Assembly (NCBI RefSeq): GCF_018991925.1
Contig: NW_024725489.1
Span: 6,324,726-6,388,725 of the forward strand
DNA length: 64,000 nucleotides
Direction: 5' to 3'
DNA from: Homarus americanus
Taxonomy: Eukaryota > Arthropoda > Malacostraca > Decapoda > Nephropidae
The notes beneath the pieces were generated by a model. The model saw nothing but the letters and a program-made list of their open reading frames with translations, was not told where the DNA came from and did not search any database. Below, in pieces: positions 23,046 through 33,210 of this stretch (its first letter is position 1; each line of letters begins with the position of its first letter). The translations under genes were made by a program, and so were the position numbers.

Positions 23046-23397
23046 ACCACCCTGAGATCCCTCGCCCGAGAATTGCTGCCGACACCACAACCGCATCCAG
23101 CCCCCACTCACGAACTGATCGCTATAAGAACAGCCCAGTCCCAACCATTGTAAAATTATCAATAACCTTAATCAACCAGTGACTCACCCCAGTTAATCTA
23201 CTTTTGCACTGTCATGTTGAAATTCTGTGTTTGAGCCCCCACCTAGTTATTATATATCATATTTGTATCACTTACTGCATGTTACTTGTATATTATCTGT
23301 AAATCAAAAGACCCATTCCCCAATTATGTAACTGTATATTTTCAGCCTTCCGGCTGCCATGCTCTTTCAATAAACCGTTAATTATTATTATTATTAT
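23046..23397 (+). mobile_element. Nested 5'-truncated LINE 3' end with (ATT)n tail
   Basis: It contains the C-terminal codons LRSLARELLPTPQPHPAPTH..AIRTAQSQPL followed by a 3' UTR, AATAAA at 23,369-23,374, and an (ATT)n tail at 23,381-23,397. It matches the minus-strand element at 15,222-15,690 over its whole length. It sits between the endonuclease piece and the RT piece of a different LINE, so it is a nested insertion. A microsatellite-like tail is usual for CR1- and RTE-type LINEs; I do not assign the clade. Confidence 0.78.
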
Positions 23398-24640
23398 AAG
23401 TTGATCAATGATTCCCAACATGGCTTCACAGCGGGCGTTCATGTCTAACTAGTCTATTAATATTCTTTTCGGCTGTTTTCGAATCGGTGGACGAGGGCAC
23501 GACTATGATGTGGTATATCTTGACTTTAGCAAAGCTCTCGACAGAGTCCCCACGAAAGACTAATAAGAAAAGTGGAGGCTCATGGCATTGGAGGAGATAT
23601 TCTAAAATGGATTAGGCGTGGTTACAGGACAGAAAAACAGCGAGTGAGCATCAACGGCACTAAATCCGATTGGAGTAACGTCACAAGTGGAGTACCCCAA
23701 GGCTCAGTATTTGGACCATTATTTATTATACTGTATACATAAACGACATACATATCGGCGTAGACAGCAACATAAGTAAATTTGCTGATGGCACTAAAGT
23801 AGGGCGTATAATTAAATCTGACGAGGACTCTGCAAAACTACAGGAAGATCTAAAAAAATCTGAATGGTCTGAAGAATGGCAGAAGAAATTCAATGTGGAC
23901 AAATGTAAAGTACTTAATCTAGGAGATGTAAACAGAGAAACCAGATATCAGATGAACAACGATGTTATAGAGAAATGAATGTGAGAAAGATCTAGAGTAT
24001 AATGATAAGTAGGAATCTTATGCCAAGTAAACGATGTGTATTTGCTCGGAACAAGGGTAATAAAGTACTTGGTTCACAATAAAGGAGTGTTAGCAAGACT
24101 AAGAGAGGTTATCCTAAACTATATATTTGCACTTGTGAGACTCCTCACTTGATTACGCAGTTCAGTTCTGGTCACTGTATACAGAATGGTTATGGAATCC
24201 ATAGAAAGAATTCAGAGAGAATGACAAAACTAATCCCGCATTAGGAACCTTGAGTATAGAGACAGGTTAAAGCATCTTAATCTGCACCTCGAGAGACGTA
24301 GGAGGGGCGATATGATAGAGGTGTATAAATGGAAGTCAGGGTTAAATAAAGTGACATAACAAAGGTACTCAAACTATCCAACCAGGAGCGAACTCGTAAC
24401 AATGGTTTAAAAATTAAGACAAATTTAGATTTAGGCGCGAGATAGGTAAACACTGGTTTGGAAATAGAGTAGTGGACGAGTGGAACAAATTACCAAACAT
24501 CATCATTAACTCAAACGCTGGATAGCTTCAAACACAGGTTGGATGGATATATAGAGCAATAGGGGTTGGGTGTAAATGGGACTGCCCAGTATGAGCCAAT
24601 AGGCCCGCTGCAGTTTCCATTCTTATGTTATTATATGCAA
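23398..24640 (+). pseudogene. LINE reverse transcriptase fragment, inactive
   Basis: Recognisable RT blocks in order are SQHGFTAG near 23,410, YDVVYLDFSKALDRVP from 23,504, SGVPQGSVFGPLF from 23,686, and KFADGTKVG with the active-site box at 23,781-23,792. The second catalytic Asp of FADD is Gly here. Stops and frameshifts are frequent, for example LYT-stop where LYINDI is expected. The 3' part reads LVRPHLDYAVQFW, HLERRR-like, RTRNNGL and NRVVDEWNKLPNIIINS, ending in gtttccattcttatgttatta. Most of the EN-RT linker is missing. It is a dead element. Confidence 0.87.
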
Positions 24641-24765
24641 CTAAGAACTAAAAACACAAACGTTCTTACAACCACAACTACGTTGCCTTAGAATACAACG
24701 AACTGCCTAATAATACAACCACGTGCCTATACATATATAACCACGGTCTTACACACACAATTTAT

Positions 24766-24799
<34 letters not shown>

Positions 24800-24830
24800 C
24801 GTACCTAAGCATTCATTTTATATAAACTCA
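24191..24830 (+). repeat. Inverted-repeat arm A (partner 54,646-55,312)
   Basis: The LINE 3' end together with about 190 bp of non-LINE flank (atgcaactaagaac...taaactca, including an AC tract at 24,771-24,799) is present in reverse complement at 54,646-55,312 at roughly 95% identity by eye. The arms diverge upstream of tatggaatcc, where this copy continues into the longer RT fragment. Confidence 0.88.
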
Positions 24831-24965
24831 TTCCAAACAACATCATTAACTCGAATACGCTGGATAGCTTCAAACACAAGTTGGATGGATATATGAGCAA
24901 TAGGGTTGTGTAAATGGACTGTCTAGTGGGCCAATGTCATTGCAGTTTCCTCCATTCTTATGTTA
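24831..24965 (+). mobile_element. Short LINE 3' fragment
   Basis: About 135 bp matching the last part of the same LINE family (catcattaactcgaatacg, gttggatggatat, cctccattcttatgtt) begins exactly where the inverted-repeat homology stops. It is a dead 5'-truncated copy. Confidence 0.8.
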
Positions 24966-25164
24966 TGTGTGTGTTTGGTTATTGAAATTGTTGTATTATC
25001 AATTTATTGTTTTTATTATTATTATTTTGCCTTTGTTATTTAACCTCCATTCATCACCATGCTTATTGTCATCTCCATAATTATTTTCACCATCATTATT
25101 AATAACATGATCACTTACTGTGCTTGGTCTTACTCAGAATCTTTACTTGTGTGAATATTTACAT
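24966..25164. other. AT-rich spacer
   Basis: This is unique AT-rich sequence between two LINE fragments. Nothing is recognised. Confidence 0.5.
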
Positions 25165-25250
25165 TGACGTTCATAAGAACAAAGAAAATAAGAGTCTGCA
25201 ATAAACGTTGGCCTGTGCATGGCAGCCCTGTCGAAGTTACTCACTCATAA
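25165..25250 (-). mobile_element. Short LINE 3' fragment, minus strand
   Basis: The text cataagaac...aagaaaataag and ggcctgtgcatggcag matches the 3' end of the LINE at 26,834-26,900 (cataagaacataagaaaata, ggcctgtgcttggcag). It is a very short, decayed copy. Confidence 0.6.
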
Positions 25251-25278
25251 ACTGTTTTGTGTTTATACACCAATACAC

Positions 25279-25280
<2 letters not shown>

Positions 25281-25323
<43 letters not shown>

Positions 25324-25358
25324 CTTTTATTGGTGTGTGTGTGTGTGTGTGTGTGTAT
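25281..25358. repeat. (AAT)n and (GT)n microsatellites
   Basis: About 14 AAT units at 25,281-25,323 are followed by a short GT tract at 25,335-25,358. Confidence 0.93.
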
Positions 25359-25489
25359 CATTGCCAGGGTTCTTGGTGTGCGACAACCAGCAGGTGTGTA
25401 TGTGTTGAGGGGGGGTGTCAAATGCAGTCATACACAATACTAGATTACTGTCATATGTCGAGGCCTTGACACAATCGACACCTCACTCT

Positions 25490-25660
25490 GATAACTTCAT
25501 GCTAACGCCTACACCCTGACACTTTCCACCCTGACGCCTACCCCTGACACCTTCACCCTGACACCTTCCGCTACGACATCTTTTGACATCATCACCCTGA
25601 CACGTCCCCTGACACTTTCACTCCAACATCACCCTGACACCTCCAAAACTGACAATCTAC
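25490..25660. repeat. Short degenerate repeat CCTGACACCTTCAC
   Basis: There are about ten imperfect units of ccctgacacctt with variable spacers. No gene is seen. Confidence 0.7.
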
Positions 25661-26094
25661 TGAAAACCAAAGGGATCGTGTACTCGTGAATACCAGGAAT
25701 AGTGTTAGTAACTAGTGTATACCTTTATATAAACAGATAGAAGGAGTGAAAGTTTGAGGTAGTGACCCTCCTCGCCCAGGTGAACCTGAGGTGAGGAGGA
25801 GGAGCTACACCAGTCACTAATGTAAACAGTCCCTCATTTCACCTACAGAGAGAGAGAGAGAGACCAGGTGCATTAAGTCATCCTTGTGGAGAATAGGTCA
25901 TTTCAGGTAGTTGGTGCAGGTGTAGGACAGGTGGTGGTGTTGAGCAAGTGGTCGTCTGAAATAGGTGGTGGTGGGTAGGGCAGGTGGTGATCGTGGGCTA
26001 GTTACCGTCTGAGACAGGTAGTCTTACGATGCAGATGGTCGTTTGAAACAGGTGGTGTTTTTAAGACAGGTGACATACACCCAGTAGACAGTCT
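25661..26094. other. Spacer with short GA and GGTGGT runs
   Basis: It holds gagagagagaga at 25,850-25,862 and loosely repeated ggtggt motifs. No coding evidence is seen. Confidence 0.5.
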
Positions 26095-26775
26095 ATAGTT
26101 GAGTTCAGCTCAGGTTAGGTCAGTCAAGCCGTCAAGTTAAGTCAATCTAGTCAGGTCAGTTTGTGAGGTTAGGTCAGAGCAACTCAGGTTAAGTCAGGTT
26201 AGGTCAGTTCAGCCAAGTTACGCCAAAAGCAAGTCAGGTTAGGTCAGTTCAAGCCAAGTTACGCCAAAGCAAGTCAGGTAAGGTCAGAGCAAGTAGTTAT
26301 GTCAGATCAACTCAGGTTAGGTCAGTCCAAGCCAAGCGCCAGATCAAGTCAGGTAAGGTCAGAGCAAGTCAGGTTATGTCAGATCAACTCAGGTTAGGCA
26401 GTCAGCCAAGTTACGCCAGATCAAGTCAGGTAAGGTCAGAGCAAGTCAGGTTAGGTCAGATCAAATCAGGTTGGCTTAGTTTAAGCCAAGTTAGGTTAGG
26501 ATCAAGCCAAGTTAGGTCAGTTCAAGTCATGTTAGGTCAGTTCAAGCCAAGTTAGGTCAGTTCAAGTCATGTTAGGTCAGTTCAAGTCATGTTAGCTCAG
26601 TTCAAGTCATGTTAGCTCAGTTCGCCAAGTTAGGTCAGTTCAAGTCATGTTAGGTCAGTTCCAAGTCATGTTAGGTCAGTTCAAGTCATGTTAGCTCAGT
26701 TCAAGTCAGGTTTGGTCAAATCAGTTAGGTTACGTCAGTTCAAGTCAGGGTAGGTTAGGTCAACTAGGTTAACGT
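26095..26775. repeat. ~20-bp minisatellite, GTTAGGTCAGTTCAAGTCAT type
   Basis: More than 25 imperfect units are built around gttaggtcagttcaagtcat and caggttaggtcaga. The TTAGGTCA core could derive from TTAGG repeats. No gene is seen. Confidence 0.88.
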
Positions 26776-26833
26776 ATGAATTACAGCCTCACGACTCTCA
26801 ACACACCATGGGCATCAGTCATTAAAGCTTCAC

Positions 26834-27670
26834 TCATAAGAACATAAGAAAATAAGTGAGTTCAGGCCGGTTGGCCTGTGCTTGGCAGCTCCTGTCGAGA
26901 GTTACTACCACTCTATCATCCATGAATCTATCTAGCCTCCTTTTGAAACTTTCCAGAGTTCCCGCACTTACTACAAAGTTGCTAAGCTTGTTCCACTCGT
27001 CCACCACCCTATTTGTGAACCAGTTCCTCCCTATCTCCCTCTTAAACCTAAACTTATCCAACTTGAATCCGTTGCTCCGAGTCCTATCCTGCTCGGATAT
27101 TATAAGAACTTTATCTATATCCCCTTTATTGATTCCTTTCACCCACTTAAATACTTCTATCATATCTACCCGCACTCTTCGTCTTTCTAGGGAATGCAAG
27201 TTAAGTTTCTTTAACATAGGTTGGATGCTCATATGAGCAATAGGGGGGTGTAAACGGGACTGCCCAGTATGGGCCAATAGGCCCGCTGCAGTTTCCTCCA
27301 TTCTTATGTTCTTATATGGAAGGTTTCTAAGTCCCGGAATCATTTTTGTCATTCTTCGCTGCACCGACTCTAGTGAATTGATATCCATTCTATAATAAGG
27401 GCACCAGAACTGGACCGCATAATCGAGGTGCGGCCTGACTAGCGCAAGATATAGTTGCAATAAGACCTCTGCACTCTTGTTACTTACACTTCTAGATATA
27501 AAACCCAATACTCTGTTTGCCTTATTTCGAACATTAACGCACTGTTTTCTAGGCCGTAGGTCCGGGCTTACAAGTACCCTAGGTCTCTTTCACAAGTCGA
27601 CTTCTCTAGGTTGATGTTGTTAAGGCTGTATACATTATATCCCAAGTTGATGATATTTTTTAAAACTCTA
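26834..27670 (-). pseudogene. LINE RT C-terminal region, minus strand
   Basis: An open frame from 27,508 to 26,834 encodes the RT connection and C-terminal region: LVRPHLDYAVQFW, YYRMDINSLESVQRRMTKMIPGLRN, LNLHSLERRRVRVDMIEVFKW, RTRSNGFKLDKFRFKREI, NRVVDEWNKLSNFVVSAGTL and FKRRLDRFM. Upstream, across small frameshifts, the sequence reads NLGYNVYSLNNINLEKS and ERDLGVLVSPDLRPRKQC to about 27,670. It lacks the RT palm, so it is 5'-truncated. The frame includes about 35 foreign residues from an antisense insertion at 27,206-27,322. Confidence 0.87.
27206..27322 (+). mobile_element. LINE 3' fragment nested antisense inside another LINE
   Basis: The plus strand reads ggttggatgctcatatgagc, then gactgcccagtatgggccaa and ttcttatgttcttatatg, the 3' end of the LINE family seen at 24,535-24,640. 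The host LINE runs on the minus strand. In the host frame the insert adds roughly MEETAAGLLAHTGQS..IAHMSIQPML without a stop. Confidence 0.82.
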
Positions 27671-28111
27671 TTATATTTTCTCTTCACTTACTGATAAATT
27701 AATGTAGTTTGTTTACCTTTACACCATCACGGACATATCTCTGGTCTGTATACCTTCCTGAACCGGCATCACTGAGCTGAGTTCTTGATCGTCTGTGCGT
27801 TCGAATTTTTTCCCACGAACTGATTTGTTTTCGTTTATGGTTGAGAAGGAAAGGAACTGACATATTGGCTGGCTTAAGAGTTACACCAAGAGGAACGTAA
27901 CTAGCAGCGCACACACACCACAGAAAACCTTCCTAGTAAAAAATAGCAGTGTTCATTTAACCTTACGAGTATTAAAAATACAAAAAGCTTAAAATATTCC
28001 TTGCTTCTAGAGACTCATGGGTGACTTAGTTAATTTTTTAATAGAGTGTTCTTCCTTGGGGTGAAATAAGAGAACGTATTTAATTATGTCAGAGACTTAG
28101 TGTAGTATAAG

Positions 28112-28154
<43 letters not shown>

Positions 28155-28356
28155 ACTGAAAGAGCTCAGGTTTATACAGCAGAAGGTTTCACGAATGTTG
28201 TTTTGAAAATCGGTATGTATGTGGCGGAGGTAGGAGGGGTTATGAGTCGTGAAGAGAGAGGTTCTTTTACACACGTAGTTACAGTTGTGGTGCTTGTTGG
28301 CTTTAGCTAGAACTAGGGGCATGAATCACGCGGCTTCCCTAACTACCCAACCATGC
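27671..28356. other. Unique spacer
   Basis: No gene or repeat is seen apart from a CT tract at 28,113-28,151. Confidence 0.5.
28113..28151. repeat. (CT)n microsatellite
   Basis: This tract has about 19 CT units. Confidence 0.94.
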
Positions 28357-28734
28357 TGACGTCATGTACAGTGTTAGAAGTTGTGGTATGTCCTTGTGGT
28401 GGTGAGGAAATTGTGTGTGTGTTGAATTATTTTAATAATTTCCTACTACAAAAAAATATACATAACTAAAACATGAGTTCATTATTTTTGCACAGTGAAG
28501 AGAATTGCAACATTGTAATCCTGTTTTAAAAGTGTAGTGAGCGGCTGTCGTGTCCAATTACGTGACTCATTTACATACATGTCAGTAATCAGCAGCACGA
28601 CACTCCGTTATGGATTCCCGTCACGGATGTGTCAATAGTGGTGTGTGTGTGGCGGCCATGACGTCACTCAGCAAGGAGGGGCGTGTGGCGATTGTGTCGT
28701 CACCAAGTAATGCCACGTGGTTGCTGTGACGTCA
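28357..28734. promoter_or_regulatory. Cluster of three perfect CRE octamers
   Basis: TGACGTCA occurs at 28,357-28,364, 28,659-28,666 and 28,727-28,734, with an E-box CACGTG at 28,714-28,719. The octamer is palindromic and is the consensus CREB/ATF site; one is expected about once in 65 kb by chance. Both right-hand sites are followed by CTC(A/G). No transcript start or coding exon can be placed, so activity is inferred from motif density only. Confidence 0.45.
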
Positions 28735-29732
28735 CTCGCTATATGTGTAAATAGTGATAGTATCGTAAAAAGAAAACATCGAACAGGTGGCTTGAAACTT
28801 GAGGATAATTATTGTGCTCTAAAGAATCCCTTGAAAAGAATGCAATTACATCTGCTTTATTCAGATTCAGATTTGCCCCGAGGGGCTAGTTTATTGGGCA
28901 CCTCCTTACATCCTGTGCAAGGTGAAGCGCAGAAGCGTTTACAGCGCCCAACAGGGAAGTATGAAAAGTTCATACTTGCCTTTATGACTCGTACATTAAG
29001 GGCGTAAAAGCCTGAAGGGTCATAGGTTTTGTCAAGTTACATAAAGTGAGAGAATGATGAGTGTGTGGGGAAAGTTCCGGTACATTTTATCTGTTTATGG
29101 CAAAGAGTGGCAGGTCCCTAATAATGTCAAATGCCAGGCCTGTGACTAGGAGGAGGGATATCTGGTCTGGGAGGGAAGAGGTGTTGGTAACGGCTGGGGA
29201 CCTATAGGAGGAGGTCATAGGGCAAGTGAGGATGTAGTGAGAGAGGGTGTGAGAGTCGGGATCTGCTTTATTGTGTTGTGTGAATATTGGGGTACGTTAT
29301 GTGGAAGACGCCATCCGAACACGGAACACACGGAACACTTTTTCAATACGGAACACGTTACATGAAAACTGATTGCACTTAGACTACATAAAATGAGAGC
29401 CATACACCTAAGAGTCTTTACCTTAGGTGTGATCAGTACCTTACCTGATTTCACTTAACGATTAACCTCCATAATACTAACGTAACCTAACGAGAGCCTC
29501 CCAGATGAAATAAATTAGAGGAATTAATCTCCAGGTGGATCAAAATGTTTATATAAAAAGTCGATAACATATTTTTTTTTTAAGGGCGAATATAGTGTAA
29601 AGTGTTGATCACCAAAAGCTACATGAGGACGGTGATCTCACTATGGCAGAGGGATCGTCACCAAGCCATTATGGAAGAGTTCACTAACAGTACGAGTTGC
29701 AATACATCATGACACCAAAGTTTTACTCTTGT
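28735..29732. other. Unique region with a possible retroelement 3' end
   Basis: At 28,855-29,010 the sequence ctttattcagattcagattt followed by the small palindrome gccccgaggggc and a decayed tail resembles the reverse complement of a retroelement 3' end. I cannot link it to another copy in the window. The rest shows no gene or repeat. Confidence 0.35.
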
Positions 29733-29895
29733 GTGGTGGCGGTGGTGGTGGTGGTGGTGGTGGCGGTGGTGGTGGTGGCGGTGGTGGTGGAGGTGGCGGT
29801 GGTGGTGGTGGTGGGTGGTGGTGGTGGTGGTGGTGGTGGTGGTGGAGGTGGTGGTGGTGGTGGTGGAGGCGGCGGTGGTGGTGGTGGGGGAGGAG
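29733..29895. repeat. (GGT)n array
   Basis: This is nearly uninterrupted GTG/GGT triplets with a few GGC and GGA. Frames of poly-V, poly-G, poly-W, poly-H and poly-P run in parallel and are artefacts. Confidence 0.93.
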
Positions 29896-30127
29896 GCGCC
29901 TGTGGTGATGGTATAGCGGTATGGTGGTGGTATAGTGGTGATGGTGCAGGTGGTCTCTCTCCTTGTGCCTCACCCTTCACTACAACTAACTCATTTACAT
30001 ACTTCACTCGAGGTCTTTAGGTTGTGTGTTCTGTTTACTGAATCAACTGTGCTGTTACACTTTGTTGACTCCTGATGATTGACCACTGCTGCCTTTCTAC
30101 TTCGTCAGATTGCATTGCCTGGAGATT

Positions 30128-30274
30128 AACTAACCTAACCTAACCTAATCTAACCTAACCTAATCTAACCTAACCTAACCTAATCTGACCTAATTAACCT
30201 AATCTAACCTAACCTGGCTTAATCTAACCTAACCTAATCTGACCTAATCTAATCTAACCTAACCTAACCTAACC
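30128..30274. repeat. Interstitial CCTAA (telomere-like) array
   Basis: About 28 units of taacc/taatc, mainly ctaac repeated with some CTAAT and CTGAC variants. CCTAA is the complement of the arthropod telomere repeat TTAGG. Confidence 0.9.
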
Positions 30275-30400
30275 ACCAGGTAGCGTTAAAGTGATAAATG
30301 TTCAAATGAAATAAGGGTGGGTGTCCAATCTTCATGTGGACCCACACATTAATAGCCTACCGCACTGAGTCGTACTGATTACCGGAAATACATTACAATA

Positions 30401-30592
30401 CAGTGAAACTTATATTTAACGGACAATATAGAGAGGAAATTCCGTTATATCGAGAGCCCATTAGATGTTAAACCTCCATTTAACGAACTATAATGAGATG
30501 AAAACACATTATATCGAGAGCTTATTATATATTAAACCCCCCATATAACGGTTTATATGGAGAGATAAGTCCGTTTTATGGAGGTTTCACTG
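30401..30592. mobile_element. pogo/Tigger-like MITE, 192 bp, TA target duplication
   Basis: It begins CAGTGAAAC and ends GTTTCACTG. The terminal inverted repeats extend inwards through related sequence (aacggac on the left; aaacggac in the complement of the right). It is flanked by TA at 30,399-30,400 and 30,593-30,594. Terminal CAGTG with a TA target duplication is the signature of pogo/Tigger elements of the Tc1/mariner superfamily. The interior has repeated tatatcgagag motifs and no transposase, so it is a non-autonomous copy. Confidence 0.85.
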
Positions 30593-30947
30593 TATGTAGT
30601 GTAAGCTAGACTACTGCGTATAAGTGGACTAACCGACAGCTACCGAGTATTGTAGTTACAGTCACTCTTAGAATAGTTACAGTCACTCTTAGAACTATCA
30701 GCACTTGGGGTGATGATGAATTTCAGAATGAACACTGTGGCTCCTGTGGTCTCGGTAGGGTTGTCAAAATACTTCGTCCATTGTGTCATATTTTTTCAAC
30801 ACAATTCTGTATAGATAATTTTTTTTTGGGGGGGGGGGAGGAGGGGGTGACTATACTTAAGCATACAAACTACACCAACATACTCCAACAAATAGAGTCC
30901 AATTTACACTGAGAATGTATCGTAATTATTGTAGGTTTATTATCGTC

Positions 30948-31100
30948 ATTAATGTCTCAAAAGTGTCGTTATCAGGACCATTAATGTCTCAAAAGTGTCG
31001 TTATCAGGACCATTAATGTATCAAAAGTGTCGTTATCAGGACCATTAATGTCTCAAAAGTGTCGTTATCAGGACCATTAATGTCTCAAAAGTGTGGTTAT
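30948..31100. repeat. 32-bp minisatellite, CTCAAAAGTGTCGTTATCAG type
   Basis: There are nearly five units of ctcaaaagtgtcgttatcag plus gaccattaatgt, almost identical to each other. Near-identity suggests recent expansion. Confidence 0.93.
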
Positions 31101-31332
31101 CAGATTACGACTCTTTGTGTGGTGTCTTTTAGCATATGGAAATTACATCCATACTGACGAGAACTAAAACTGAGGGAGTTTTTCCTAAGTCAGCTGGCGG
31201 ATTAGGAGACAGCTGACATCTTGTGTATGTGTCAGCTGACCTATTTTACTAATTAGGTAACGTGTATACCTGAGTCAACTGACGCATGGGTGTGAGTCAG
31301 CTGACGTACTATGCGTGCTGGGTAAATTATAC

Positions 31333-31745
31333 GTGAGTCAGATGACGTGTAGATGAGTCGGCTTTACTTAGGTGAGTCAGGTGACGTGTAGGTGAGTCAG
31401 CTTTACTTTGTGAGTCAGATGACGTGTAGATGAGTCGGCTTTACTTTGTGAGTCAGGTGACGTGTAGGTGAGTCAGCTTTACTTTGTGAGTTAGGTGACG
31501 TGTAGGTGAGTCAGCTTTACTTTGTGAGTCAGATGACGTGTAGGTGAGTCAGCTTTACTTTGTGAGTCAGATGACGTGTAGATGAGTCAGCTTTACTTTG
31601 TGAGTTAGGTGACGCGTAGGTGAGTCAGCTTTACTTTGTGAGTCAGGTGACGTGTAGGTGAATCAGCTTTACTTTGTGAGTCAGGTGACGTGTAGATGAG
31701 TCAGCTTTACTTTGTGAGTTAGGTGACGTGTAGGTGAGTCAGCCG
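31333..31745. repeat. 38-bp minisatellite rich in AP-1 sites
   Basis: About 11 units, each gtgagtcaggtgacgtgta followed by ggtgagtcagctttacttt. A unit carries up to two TGAGTCA sites (AP-1/TRE consensus) and one TGACGTG (CRE/ATF-like). TGAGTCAGC is also one half of a Maf recognition element. Some units have variants (gagttag, gaatcag). Degraded ancestral units with cagctgac lie at 31,190-31,320. Whether it binds factors is untested. Confidence 0.9.
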
Positions 31746-31852
31746 CCATGGTTTGTGAGTCAGGTAAGGTATAGTGTAAACGGCGTGTCATGTCACTCAA
31801 GCCCTGGTTCAATGTCATCTTGTCATCACATCTGTTTGAAGACTTGTGACAG

Positions 31853-31855
<3 letters not shown>

Positions 31856-31907
<52 letters not shown>
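31856..31907. repeat. (CT)n microsatellite
   Basis: This tract has about 26 CT units. Confidence 0.95.
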
Positions 31908-31910
<3 letters not shown>

Positions 31911-33210
31911 GTCCCTTGTGATTAGTTGTCTTACTCATTTATTAACGACCTAAATAATAATAATAATAATAATAATAAAAAGGTATTCAAGGGGGATTAC
32001 GTGTTAAAATTAATCATCTGTATATAAGTTTATGACATGGAATTCGAACCTTTGATGAAATAAAGTTAGATCGTGAACCCTTGCCTATGAGGATGGGGCT
32101 TTTGAGACACCCTGTAATGTTTGTGGTGGTGTAACGCATGTGTTCGAGACGAGTTCGAAATGGGTTCTAAACTGCTACAGGAGAGTGAGTAGTTATTTAG
32201 CGATAATTTTAAGGTAGTTTAGTTTCAACATAGTGGTCTTTAGTCTTTTCACTTTTATTGTGTTTCGATGCTGGAGTCACACAGGATCCTCAGTAACGTC
32301 GACTTGATCTGGAAAGGTTATACTTAGGAATTTGGCTTCGAAACAGTGTTCAGAGATTTCGATACAGTTTTAATGACAGTTGCAAGGGGCTGCTTCAGAT
32401 GAAATTTCTGTACGGTTTGAATAACAGGTTGTGACGGTTCAAATATTAGTTCGGCACGATTCAAATAACAAATCGGGACGGTTCGTACGATTTATTGAAC
32501 GGCTGGGAATAAAATCTATTCTTAGGGTCTTGTATATATGTTGAGTTTGGTTTTGGATTCAATATTAAAAGTTAGTTTGATTTTGTTTATTGTTTAACTT
32601 ATCGTAAATATGAAGTTTTTGATTGGTCTTGTTGTGGGAAAATTACTTTGTATTGTACCTTTGGGGAGCTTGTAGGTGTGGCTGGTGTGACCTTTGGGTA
32701 CGAGGTTGTGGGTCAAAAGGGTCATAGATGGAATTCACAGGTTATAGGTCACTCATATTTGGAGAGTTGTTGGTATGGCTGGTGTACAGGACCAATCAAG
32801 GTCATACAGATGAAATGTTTACCAAGAATATTTTCAATGTAACATCTTCGGAATTCACCTTGTAAAAATTTGCCTCCTCTCCTAACCAAAGTGCTCACCT
32901 GAAGTTTCACCCCTAAAGTGCACACCTGTAGTGATTCACCCCTTAAAGTACTCCCCTGAAGAGTCACCCCCGACATCTCAATCTACCTGATGTTTAATCA
33001 CCCTGATGCTACCTGAAGGAGAGAGAGGGAGGCAGGAGAGGGGAATCTTCAGGTACTAATAACATTATCTTACATTTCAACTATACTGTAAACATTTCTT
33101 CATTTTTTTTTTGCTTTCTATCACCATTGTATCCTATGTTATCACCTTGTTATCTTCACGTTATCATTTGTGGTGTATTACTGAAAAAAGAGACACGCTG
33201 TTGTGATTGT
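31908..33210. other. Unique spacer before copy 2
   Basis: It holds a short (AAT)n run at 31,951-31,978, loosely repeated gacggttcaaata units at 32,408-32,500, and about four units of gctcacctgaagtttcaccc type at 32,885-32,975. I see no gene. Confidence 0.55.

Noticed and set aside
30948..31745. Regularly spaced repeats that could suggest a CRISPR array
   Set aside because: The repeats are directly tandem with no unique spacers, and the genome is eukaryotic.
32040..32180. Possible tRNA-like B-box (gttcgaaat, ggaattcgaacc)
   Set aside because: No matching A-box, cloverleaf or acceptor stem could be built around either.
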